Shown here: positions 46,683 to 53,756 of the stretch, in pieces
Numbering within the stretch: the stretch's first letter is position 1
How the letters are laid out: each line of letters starts with the position of its first letter
Notes under the pieces: model-generated
What the model was told of the DNA's origin: nothing
Seen by the model: the letters and a program-made list of their open reading frames with translations, nothing else
Database searches by the model: none
Translations under genes and position numbers: made by a program
NCBI GenBank assembly: GCA_902774055.1
Contig: CACYGX010000013.1
Span: forward strand, 1-64,000
DNA from: an uncultured Bacteroidales bacterium
GTDB taxonomy: Bacteria > Bacteroidota > Bacteroidia > Bacteroidales > Muribaculaceae
Length of the DNA: 64,000 nucleotides
Direction: 5' to 3'

Positions 46683-46700
46683 TTGGCATGGTTTTTGCAA
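46683..46700 (+). promoter_or_regulatory. Candidate sigma-54 promoter upstream of the BI-1 family gene
   Basis: TTGGCATGGTTTTTGCAA matches the sigma-54 consensus YTGGCACGRNNNTTGCW at all fixed positions but one (C to T). The GG (46685-46686) and GC (46697-46698) are exactly 10 bases apart as required. No TAnnTTTG box is seen here. Transcription would start near 46710, which makes the ATG at 46727 the start of the gene rather than the ATGs at 46688 or 46700. Confidence 0.6.
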
Positions 46701-46726
46701 TGGATAACAGAAAAACTGAGAAGATT

Positions 46727-47455
46727 ATGAACGATTGGAATAAATTTAACGAGAACGGCTATCAGACAGCCGTTCAAGCCGAGAATGAGATGACGTTGCA
46801 GCGCTATGTCGCTGGCGTGATGCGCAAGGTTTATGGTAAGATGACGCTGGGCCTGCTGGCTACAGCAGCCACTTCTTACCTGATGTTGTCGAACGAAGCC
46901 TTGAAGACAGCATTGATCGGCCACATGGGGCCGTTTTTCATTCTGTTTGCGCTGGAATTGGGATTAGTCATCTATTTGAGTGCCCGCATCGACAAGTTGA
47001 GCACGGGCGTGGCCACAGCGCTGTTCTACGTCTATAGCATCTTGAACGGTGTGACCCTGACACCGATTTTCATGGCTTACACGGGCGTGTCGATTGCCAA
47101 GACCTTTGCAATCACGGCAGGAACCTTTGGCGCGATGACCATCTTCGGTTATGTTACACGTCAGGATTTGTCCAAATGGGGTTCATACCTGTTTATGGCG
47201 CTGTTAGGCTTGATTGTGTGCATGCTGGTGAATTTGTTCATGCGAAGCTCCATGCTTGACTTGCTCGTCAGTGGTGCAGGTGTCCTCATCTTTGTGGGAC
47301 TCACTGCATGGGACACCCAGGCCATCAAGCGCATGTGTGCCGAGGCCGACCCCTCGATGTTGGGCAAGGTCGCTACGATGGGAGCTTTGAGCCTTTACTT
47401 GGACTTCATCAACCTGTTCTTGTATCTGCTTCGCTTCTTCGGCAGCCGCGACTAA
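46727..47455 (+). CDS. Bax inhibitor-1/YccA family membrane protein
   Basis: 242 residues with seven hydrophobic segments from about residue 35 (MTLGLLATAATSYLM) to the end (LYLDFINLFLYLLRFFGS). The family motif TPIFMAYTGVSIAKTFAITA and the near-terminal GLTAWDTQAIKRMCAEAD are characteristic of BI-1/YccA proteins, pH-sensitive calcium-leak or protease-modulating membrane proteins. The start is set by the sigma-54-like promoter just upstream. Earlier in-frame ATGs would lie within or before that promoter. It is a single gene closed by a terminator at 47481-47515. Confidence 0.93.
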   Translation: MNDWNKFNENGYQTAVQAENEMTLQRYVAGVMRKVYGKMTLGLLATAATSYLMLSNEALKTALIGHMGPFFILFALELGLVIYLSARIDKLSTGVATALFYVYSILNGVTLTPIFMAYTGVSIAKTFAITAGTFGAMTIFGYVTRQDLSKWGSYLFMALLGLIVCMLVNLFMRSSMLDLLVSGAGVLIFVGLTAWDTQAIKRMCAEADPSMLGKVATMGALSLYLDFINLFLYLLRFFGSRD

Positions 47456-47480
47456 CGCTTACAGACCACATCTTATTATA

Positions 47481-47516
47481 TAACCCCGACAACCCCACGT
47501 TGCCGGGGTTAATTTT
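47481..47516 (+). terminator. Rho-independent terminator after the BI-1 family gene
   Basis: TAACCCCG at 47481-47488 pairs with CGGGGTTA at 47504-47511, followed by ATTTTT. Confidence 0.75.
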
Positions 47517-47519
47517 TGA

Positions 47520-47830
47520 ATATCTCATTTCTTTCCAGTCAATTGTCACCCGAAGGGTGGCCCATGGATAACCCCCGATAAATCAGGCAACTGAGCAAAG
47601 CGAGGGAGGCTGATTCATCGGGGGCATGTTGAAGCGTGAGCAGTCGCTGAAGGCGACCCCTTGATTTTGAACTGGCGCAATTGGGGTCGCTTCCAGCGAC
47701 GGAGATAGTATTGTCCTTCCGTGGGTGATGCAAACCACTTTGCTAAAGCTCAGCGGTTTGCATCACCCACGGTTATTCAAATGATCGCCCTTCGGGCGTT
47801 TTTGCCATAAGTGATGCGCCTCTACATTTT
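47520..47830. repeat. Palindrome-rich intergenic island with an 18-bp inverted repeat
   Basis: No gene is visible here. CCCCCGAT (47572-47579) pairs with ATCGGGGG (47617-47624), enclosing AATCAG/CTGATT. An 18-bp perfect inverted repeat follows (CCGTGGGTGATGCAAACC at 47719-47736, GGTTTGCATCACCCACGG at 47755-47772). CGCCC/GGGCG at 47786-47798 is followed by five T residues and could end a short transcript. This could encode a structured RNA or be a decayed REP/insertion-associated repeat. Confidence 0.5.
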
Positions 47831-47983
47831 CACGCAGACGCTACTTATTCAGATAATTCCGCCAACTAGTTAATAGGATCATCTGATATATTCGAGTAAT
47901 TCGCATTAGCCCTGCAGGGTCGGGTAAGATAGGCTGCGCCTTGGAAATGCTCAAATAAATTTGGCATTTCTCTCGGCTTGCAC

Positions 47984-47991
47984 TATCTTTG
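47984..47991 (+). promoter_or_regulatory. Promoter of ruvB with -33 and -7 elements
   Basis: TATCTTTG at 47984-47991 lies 9 bases before the ATG at 48000, and TTTG at 47960-47963 is 20 bases upstream of it, close to the Bacteroides -33/-7 spacing. The leader is almost absent. Confidence 0.65.
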
Positions 47992-47999
47992 CAGTTTAT

Positions 48000-49019
48000 A
48001 TGGAGGAGGAATTTGACATCAGGAGAGAGTCGTTGAAGACCGATCAGGACTTTGAGCGGGCGTTGAGACCCGTTCGGTTTGAGGACTTTGCGGGCCAAGA
48101 TAAGATCATCGAGAACCTGCGCGTGTTTGTTGCTGCGGCCAAGCTGCGTGGTGAGTCGCTGGATCACGTGCTGTTTCACGGCCCTCCGGGCTTGGGAAAG
48201 ACCACATTGAGCAATATCATTGCCAACGAGCTGGGCGTGGGTTTCAAGGTGACGTCGGGTCCCGTGCTGGACAAGCCGGGTGACCTGGCAGGCCTGTTGA
48301 CGTCGCTCGACGAGAACGATGTGCTGTTCATCGACGAGATTCACCGCCTGAGCCCCATTGTCGAGGAATACCTCTATAGCGCGATGGAAGACTACCGCAT
48401 CGACATCATGATTGACAAGGGCCCTGGTGCCCGCTCGGTGCAACTCACTCTCGCTCCGTTCACCCTCATTGGTGCCACCACCCGCAGCGGCCTGCTGACC
48501 TCGCCGCTACGTGCCCGTTTTGGCATCAACTGCCATCTGGAATACTATGACCACAAGGTGCTCGAGGGCATCATCCGCCGCTCGGCGCGTCTGCTGGCGG
48601 TGCCCATCGACGACAAGGCCGCCGTGGAGATTGCCCTGCGCAGCCGTGGCACGCCGCGCATCGCCAACTCGCTGCTGCGTCGCGTGCGCGACTTTGCCCA
48701 GGTGAAGGGTAGTGGACGCATTGACCTCGACATCGCCCGTTATGCACTCGAGGCGCTGAATATCGACAAATATGGCCTCGACGAAATCGACAATAAGATC
48801 CTGCTGACCATCATTGACAAGTTTGGCGGCGGCCCCGTGGGACTGAATACCATTGCCACGGCGATGAACGAGGATGCCGGCACCATCGAGGAAGTGTATG
48901 AGCCCTACCTCATCAAGGAAGGCTTCATCAACCGCACGCCTCGTGGCCGCGAGGCAACCACGCTGGCCTATAACCACTTGAAGCGTGAACGCCCCGGCGA
49001 AGTGGGATCAATTTTTTAA
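48000..49019 (+). CDS. ruvB: Holliday junction branch migration DNA helicase RuvB
   Basis: 339 residues, the usual RuvB length. RuvB hexamers drive branch migration with RuvA. Walker A is GPPGLGKTT, Walker B region [20 protein letters not shown], and sensor [19 protein letters not shown]. The C-terminal winged helix ([20 protein letters not shown]) binds DNA. The ATG at 48000 is chosen over 47961 because RuvB proteins begin at this point and the promoter lies between them. The flippase gene follows 44 bases downstream. Confidence 0.96.
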   Translation: MEEEFDIRRESLKTDQDFERALRPVRFEDFAGQDKIIENLRVFVAAAKLRGESLDHVLFHGPPGLGKTTLSNIIANELGVGFKVTSGPVLDKPGDLAGLLTSLDENDVLFIDEIHRLSPIVEEYLYSAMEDYRIDIMIDKGPGARSVQLTLAPFTLIGATTRSGLLTSPLRARFGINCHLEYYDHKVLEGIIRRSARLLAVPIDDKAAVEIALRSRGTPRIANSLLRRVRDFAQVKGSGRIDLDIARYALEALNIDKYGLDEIDNKILLTIIDKFGGGPVGLNTIATAMNEDAGTIEEVYEPYLIKEGFINRTPRGREATTLAYNHLKRERPGEVGSIF

Positions 49020-49063
49020 TTAAGCGAATATAGCCAACGGCTAATTGCTAAAAGCTAAACTAT

Positions 49064-50554
49064 ATGGCTAACCTGAAATCTCTAGCTAAAGACACCGCCA
49101 TCTATGGTCTCTCGAGCATTGTTGCCCGATTCATCAACTACCTGCTGGTGCCCATCCAGACGGCCCGTTTTGCCGCATCGGGTGGCGAATATGGCATTAT
49201 CACCAATGTCTATGCCTATGTGTCGCTGCTCATCATTCTGCTCACATACGGCATGGAGACCACCTTCTTCCGCTTCATGACCAAGGAGGGCGAAGACCCC
49301 AAGCGCATCTACTCCACATCGCTGCGCATGGTAGGCTTCACGTCGCTCATTTCCATTGCCGTGGTGCTTGCCTTTCTCGCTCCCATTTCATCGCTTGTCG
49401 GTTATGCCGACCATCCCGAGTTCATCGCCGTGATGTTCACCACGGTGGCCATCGATGCCTTCACGGCCATACCGTTTGCCTACTTGAGGATACAGCACAA
49501 ACCCGTCAAGTTCGCTACGTTGAAGATTGCCAACATTCTGCTGAATATCTTCCTAAATCTGCTCTACCTGGTGATCTTGCCCGAATTGAAGATTAACTTG
49601 TTTGGCATCTATGACGATCAGTTCACGCTCAATGTGGCTTTCGTCTTCTATATCAATCTCATCTGCACCCTGTTTACCCTGCTGTTGCTCTTTAAGGAGT
49701 TGCGAGGCATATCCTTCGGCTTTGACATGGCGGCTTGTAAACGGATGCTTACCTATGCTTGGCCATTGCTCGTCATGGGATTGGTGGGGCAGCTCAATCA
49801 GGCTATCTCGCAAATCATTTTCCCGTATTTCTTTGACGGCAGCCTGGCCGAGGCACGTGCACAACTGGGCATCTACGGCGCTTGTATCAAAATCGCCATG
49901 ATCATGGTGATGCTCACCCAGGCATTCCGCTTCGCCTACGAGCCCTTTGTGTTCAGCAATAAGGATGCCGACAAGCGCGACACCTATGCCAGGGCCATGA
50001 AGTATTACGTCATTTTCACGCTGCTGGCCTTCCTAGCCGTGATGGCGTGGATGGGTGTGCTGCGCTACATCGTGGGCCGTGACTATTGGGAAGGCCTGCG
50101 CGTCGTGCCCATCGTCATGGCGGCCGAGATCATGTTCGGTGTGTTCTTTAACCTCTCGTTCTGGTATAAACTCACCGACCGCACCATCTGGGGCGCCTAT
50201 TTCTCGGGAATCGGTGCCATTGTGCTTATTGCCATTGACATCTTCCTCATTCCGCGCTTCAGTTACATGGCGTGCGCGTGGGCTGGCTTTGCCGCCTATG
50301 GTGTGTCGATGCTCCTGTCCTATTTCATCGGCCAGAAGTATTATCCCATCAACTACCCGTTGCGCGACATTGCGCTGTACACGGTCGTAGCGGGCGTCCT
50401 GTTTGCCGCCATGATGCTTCCCATCGAGAACATGTGGCACGCACTGGCCTACCGCACCTTCCTGCTCCTGCTTTTTGTCGGTCTCATATACCGCAAGGAG
50501 CACCTCGGCCCGATGCTCGCCAAATTGCCCGTGGTGGGCCGATTCTTCAAGTGA
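49064..50554 (+). CDS. MOP-superfamily flippase, polysaccharide export type (Wzx-like)
   Basis: 496 residues with about 14 hydrophobic segments. The N-terminus (YGLSSIVARFINYLLVPIQT) is typical of O-antigen/lipid-linked oligosaccharide flippases. Such proteins move lipid-linked glycans across the inner membrane. It follows ruvB on the same strand, an arrangement I recall from other Bacteroidales. No glycosyltransferases are adjacent, so its glycan is unknown. The gap after it (50555-50769) is AT-rich with TTTAAA and AAACTT words and no hairpin. Confidence 0.88.
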   Translation: MANLKSLAKDTAIYGLSSIVARFINYLLVPIQTARFAASGGEYGIITNVYAYVSLLIILLTYGMETTFFRFMTKEGEDPKRIYSTSLRMVGFTSLISIAVVLAFLAPISSLVGYADHPEFIAVMFTTVAIDAFTAIPFAYLRIQHKPVKFATLKIANILLNIFLNLLYLVILPELKINLFGIYDDQFTLNVAFVFYINLICTLFTLLLLFKELRGISFGFDMAACKRMLTYAWPLLVMGLVGQLNQAISQIIFPYFFDGSLAEARAQLGIYGACIKIAMIMVMLTQAFRFAYEPFVFSNKDADKRDTYARAMKYYVIFTLLAFLAVMAWMGVLRYIVGRDYWEGLRVVPIVMAAEIMFGVFFNLSFWYKLTDRTIWGAYFSGIGAIVLIAIDIFLIPRFSYMACAWAGFAAYGVSMLLSYFIGQKYYPINYPLRDIALYTVVAGVLFAAMMLPIENMWHALAYRTFLLLLFVGLIYRKEHLGPMLAKLPVVGRFFK

Positions 50555-50769
50555 CAATACCGTTATTTCTTCAAGTTTCTAAAGTGGCGTAGCCCCTTTA
50601 AAACTTGAGTTTAAAGCATAAGTTTAAAGAACAGGCCTCAGATAGTGTTTGCAGGAAAACTATTCCAGATACGAAGTGATTTTTCATTAAACTTTAACCT
50701 TTAAATATTAAACAGTGAGAAAGTTAACAACTTTCGAAACTTAAATTAATAAATTATTACGTAACCATT

Positions 50770-50940
50770 ATGAAAGAGAAAGTATTACAAGTGATGCGCG
50801 AGGCGGGCAAGCCCGTTTCGGCAGGTGAAGTGACCAAGGCGCTCGATGCCGACCGCAAGGAAGTCGATAAGGCTTTCGCCGAACTGAAGAAAGAAGGCGC
50901 CATCGTGTCGCCTGTGCGTTGCAAGTGGGCTCCAGCCTGA
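50770..50940 (+). CDS. Mini winged-helix protein, 56 residues
   Basis: The sequence starts MKEKVLQVMREAGKPVSAGE and ends CKWAPA. It fits a minimal winged-helix fold: helix 1 (KEKVLQVMREAG), helix 2 (SAGEVTKAL), recognition-type helix 3 (DRKEVDKAFAELKKEG), and a wing (AIVSPVRCKWAPA). It is soluble and has strong coding bias. A DNA-binding or modulator role is inferred; no known family name can be given with certainty. A strong hairpin follows directly. Confidence 0.8.
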   Translation: MKEKVLQVMREAGKPVSAGEVTKALDADRKEVDKAFAELKKEGAIVSPVRCKWAPA

Positions 50941-50960
50941 GTCAGCACCAAGTCCGTTTA

Positions 50961-51004
50961 AACAAGAAACCGCCTTCGCGAATTTGTGAAAGCGGTTTCT
51001 TGTT
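50961..51004. terminator. Bidirectional terminator between the mini winged-helix gene and the dockerin gene
   Basis: AACAAGAAACCGC at 50961-50973 pairs with GCGGTTTCTTGTT at 50992-51004. It lies 20 bases past the + strand stop and 24 bases past the minus-strand stop, so it can serve both. Confidence 0.75.
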
Positions 51005-51027
51005 TGCTACAGTGGGATGTACTCGAC

Positions 51028-53526
51028 TTAATAATACCTGAGGATGATGTCTATGAGGCAGTTGAGGTCGGCAATGTTGATCTCGCCGTCCTCGTTAACG
51101 TCAAATCGATCGCGAGGAAGATGAGGCGGACGAATATGCGACGTAATCTTCGTGGGGATAATCTGCAGACGACCCCTGTAGATCTCGATGAATCCCTCCA
51201 CGTCATAGGGTTTGCCAGGATATGGCAATCCGTTTAGCGTGCTGGTATTGTAGTTATCGGGCAAACCATACAATATCACTTGGATCAACGCATTGATATC
51301 GGCAATGTTTATCTCGTTATCCATGTTTAAATCACAGTCGGGCCAATAGTACAAAACAGGTGCATCAAATCGGTCAAACACGACCATCTCACCTGTCTCG
51401 TCCTGGATGTGTGGTGAAATATCATCGTTGGTAAATGTGACATTAGGGATGCGCACATACCAGTGGACCATGCTTTGAGAAATTTCTTCGATAGGTAACT
51501 CAATCGGCTCGACAGGGTCGGTATTGCCAACAATTTCCCAATTACCGGTTGGTATCAATTGGTAAGCATCCTGATAGGTCGTCCATTTGGTGCCTCCGAT
51601 GATTTGGTCACCATTCTCGAACGGGCCACCAGCATTGTTGCTGTACATCAGACCATATTCGTCGCAGGAGTCTTTCACATAGAGGTAACTGCCATTCTGG
51701 TAGATTGCCGTCAATGGACAAGTGAATAGTGCCGATTGTCCATTGTAATAGTTCTCATACAAGTCTGCCAGGCAACACACGCCAGGAGGTGGCGGTATAA
51801 TACTGGGTATGTTGATGATAAAGAGCTGATAGATGATCTCGGTGCGTCCATAGGAGGTGATGATGGCAAAAATATCACAGGGCTTCGTCGGATCAACCTC
51901 ATAAGGCAACTGCGGATAGTAGGGGCAAGTGTTGCCATCCTTGTCTCTAACCAACTTATTCTCTTGATCGATGTATACATCACGTATTTCCACATAGTGC
52001 GCCCATAACTGATGTCCCACTTGGGGAAGGGTAATGAGCATGGGGGTGGGAATCTCGTTGCGTGTAGCGGCTTGGAATCCTGTGGGATTCTTGATTTCGG
52101 GCTCTCCGTTCCAGGTGGTCTTGGTTCCACCCCAACCTGGGGGGATGACGTCGCCAGTACTGTAAACCTGATTTACATCGCCATAGACCACACCATAACC
52201 GCACTCGTCCATGAGGTACAGGTAGCGATTGTATTGATAAATCACATAGGCCTCGTGGTCGAATATGACGGGCACATCGTCAGGATACCCAAACATGTCA
52301 CACAGGGTGATGGGCAAGGTGTTCATAACCAGTTTCACGGGTAGCAACTGGTAAATGGTGTTCTCTTTGCTATAGGAACCCACAACGGCATACATATCAT
52401 AGGTCACGCTCAAGTTGGCCGGTGCCTGAACTCCCATCGACCCAAAGTAAACTGGATGCTTGTTGCCGAAGAGATCAATGGCAAAGTATTGATTGTCCTC
52501 TTGAACGATGGTCACACCATGCAGGACAACGTAGTGACCAAACATGTCATGCCCCACCAGTTCATCAATCTCCTCGGGTTCGACATAGACATTGCCACTA
52601 GCTGGTCTAAAGTTCTTGGGGTCGGTGAACTCGGGCTCGCCATTAAAGAAAGACTTGGTAAAGATGACCCCGCCAGGGATGATGTCGCCAGTGACATAAG
52701 ACTGGCCGCAGTTGCCATAAATCAGGGCATAAGCCGTCTGATCCCTGACAAACAGGCGGTTGGCATGCTGGGCAAGTACGGTCAATGGATAGGGGAAGCA
52801 GATGACGGTGCCATCTTCGGCATTTATGGCATCTTGGAGGGTTTCAATACGGGAAGCTTCGACAAATTCATAGGTGGTAGTGGCCATTCTTGACACTTCG
52901 CCATCGAGGACGGCGATGGCTTTGATGGTCGCATTCTGGTTTAGCGTGAAGGGAGCACTATATTGAGTCGAGGCTGTGGTGGGATTGTCACCATTGGTGG
53001 TGTAATATATTACCGCATCGCTAGTGTTGCAGGTCATGCTCACCTCGATAGGCTGATAGTAGGTGCCACTGGCGGGTGAAATGTCAGGCATGGAGACTCC
53101 ATCGCACTCATAGGTGACGATAATCTTAGTGATGCGCACCTGGTTTTTAGCGGCAGTGAATGTCACGCACGGGGCATTGCCCTCCCAGACTCCCGCATAG
53201 CCTTCATAGCTATAGGAGCCCACGTCCACGACAAAGTTGCCAGGGCCAAACTTTTCATCGTTCTGAGCCAAGCACTGGAACTCAATTTTCACGATGTCGC
53301 ACTCGTTGGAACAGATGGTGATGTTTTGGTTCTTGTAAACACGGTAATGGGTCTCAGTAATCATACCATTAGAGATCATCACCCTAATGCCATCCTTCTC
53401 CAAGCAATAGGGCGGCTCGATGAAAACATCAGCTGCATCGACAGTGGGGTCAAAGATCACCACGTTGGCCCATGCCGCAGTGGTGGCCAACAGGCAAATC
53501 AACAGTAATAAGAACTTTTTCATCAT
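51028..53526 (-). CDS. Secreted protein with chitobiase-type Ig domain, OB-like repeats and a split dockerin
   Basis: 832 residues. A signal peptide ends near residue 20 (TAAWA). Residues 25-145 form a beta-rich N-terminal domain. Residues 150-220 match the CHB_HEX C-terminal Ig-like domain (SGTYYQPIEVSMTC; VIYYTTNGDNPTT). Three or four OB-like modules follow, each with the pattern LTVLAQHANRLFVRDQTAYA then LIYGNCGQSYVTGDIIPGG. The first dockerin-type repeat (DLNMDNEINIAD, from D732) lies inside the last OB-like module; the second (DVNEDGEINIAD, from D809) is terminal. The paralog at 53757 has both repeats together. No catalytic motif is visible. A ligand-binding or scaffold role is inferred. 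Confidence 0.85.
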   Translation of the reverse strand: MMKKFLLLLICLLATTAAWANVVIFDPTVDAADVFIEPPYCLEKDGIRVMISNGMITETHYRVYKNQNITICSNECDIVKIEFQCLAQNDEKFGPGNFVVDVGSYSYEGYAGVWEGNAPCVTFTAAKNQVRITKIIVTYECDGVSMPDISPASGTYYQPIEVSMTCNTSDAVIYYTTNGDNPTTASTQYSAPFTLNQNATIKAIAVLDGEVSRMATTTYEFVEASRIETLQDAINAEDGTVICFPYPLTVLAQHANRLFVRDQTAYALIYGNCGQSYVTGDIIPGGVIFTKSFFNGEPEFTDPKNFRPASGNVYVEPEEIDELVGHDMFGHYVVLHGVTIVQEDNQYFAIDLFGNKHPVYFGSMGVQAPANLSVTYDMYAVVGSYSKENTIYQLLPVKLVMNTLPITLCDMFGYPDDVPVIFDHEAYVIYQYNRYLYLMDECGYGVVYGDVNQVYSTGDVIPPGWGGTKTTWNGEPEIKNPTGFQAATRNEIPTPMLITLPQVGHQLWAHYVEIRDVYIDQENKLVRDKDGNTCPYYPQLPYEVDPTKPCDIFAIITSYGRTEIIYQLFIINIPSIIPPPPGVCCLADLYENYYNGQSALFTCPLTAIYQNGSYLYVKDSCDEYGLMYSNNAGGPFENGDQIIGGTKWTTYQDAYQLIPTGNWEIVGNTDPVEPIELPIEEISQSMVHWYVRIPNVTFTNDDISPHIQDETGEMVVFDRFDAPVLYYWPDCDLNMDNEINIADINALIQVILYGLPDNYNTSTLNGLPYPGKPYDVEGFIEIYRGRLQIIPTKITSHIRPPHLPRDRFDVNEDGEINIADLNCLIDIILRYY

Positions 53527-53598
53527 CGGGACAAGTTTGATAGTTGCACTAGATTGATAGGAGAATAGCGAATAATGATAAACGCTATGGAGTGATTA

Positions 53599-53633
53599 TA
53601 AAAAATCGGGACCCACGCAGTGTGAGTCCCGAT
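53599..53633 (-). terminator. Rho-independent terminator of the second OB/dockerin gene
   Basis: On the minus strand the ATCGGGAC arm pairs with GTCCCGAT (53605-53633 on the + strand), followed by six T residues. It ends the gene at 53757. Confidence 0.75.
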
Positions 53634-53756
53634 AATCAGCAAATGTTACGGCACAGTGATGATGAAGCCTCCACTCCCCATGGGGAATAAGACATGCTCA
53701 GCATAATAGTATATGATAGGCATCGGTTTCATCGGCCGTAAGATTCTTTTTAGTGA

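Noticed and set aside
46688..46727. Start codons at 46688 or 46700 for the BI-1 family gene
   Set aside because: They lie inside the sigma-54-like promoter sequence, so the ATG at 46727 is the better start.
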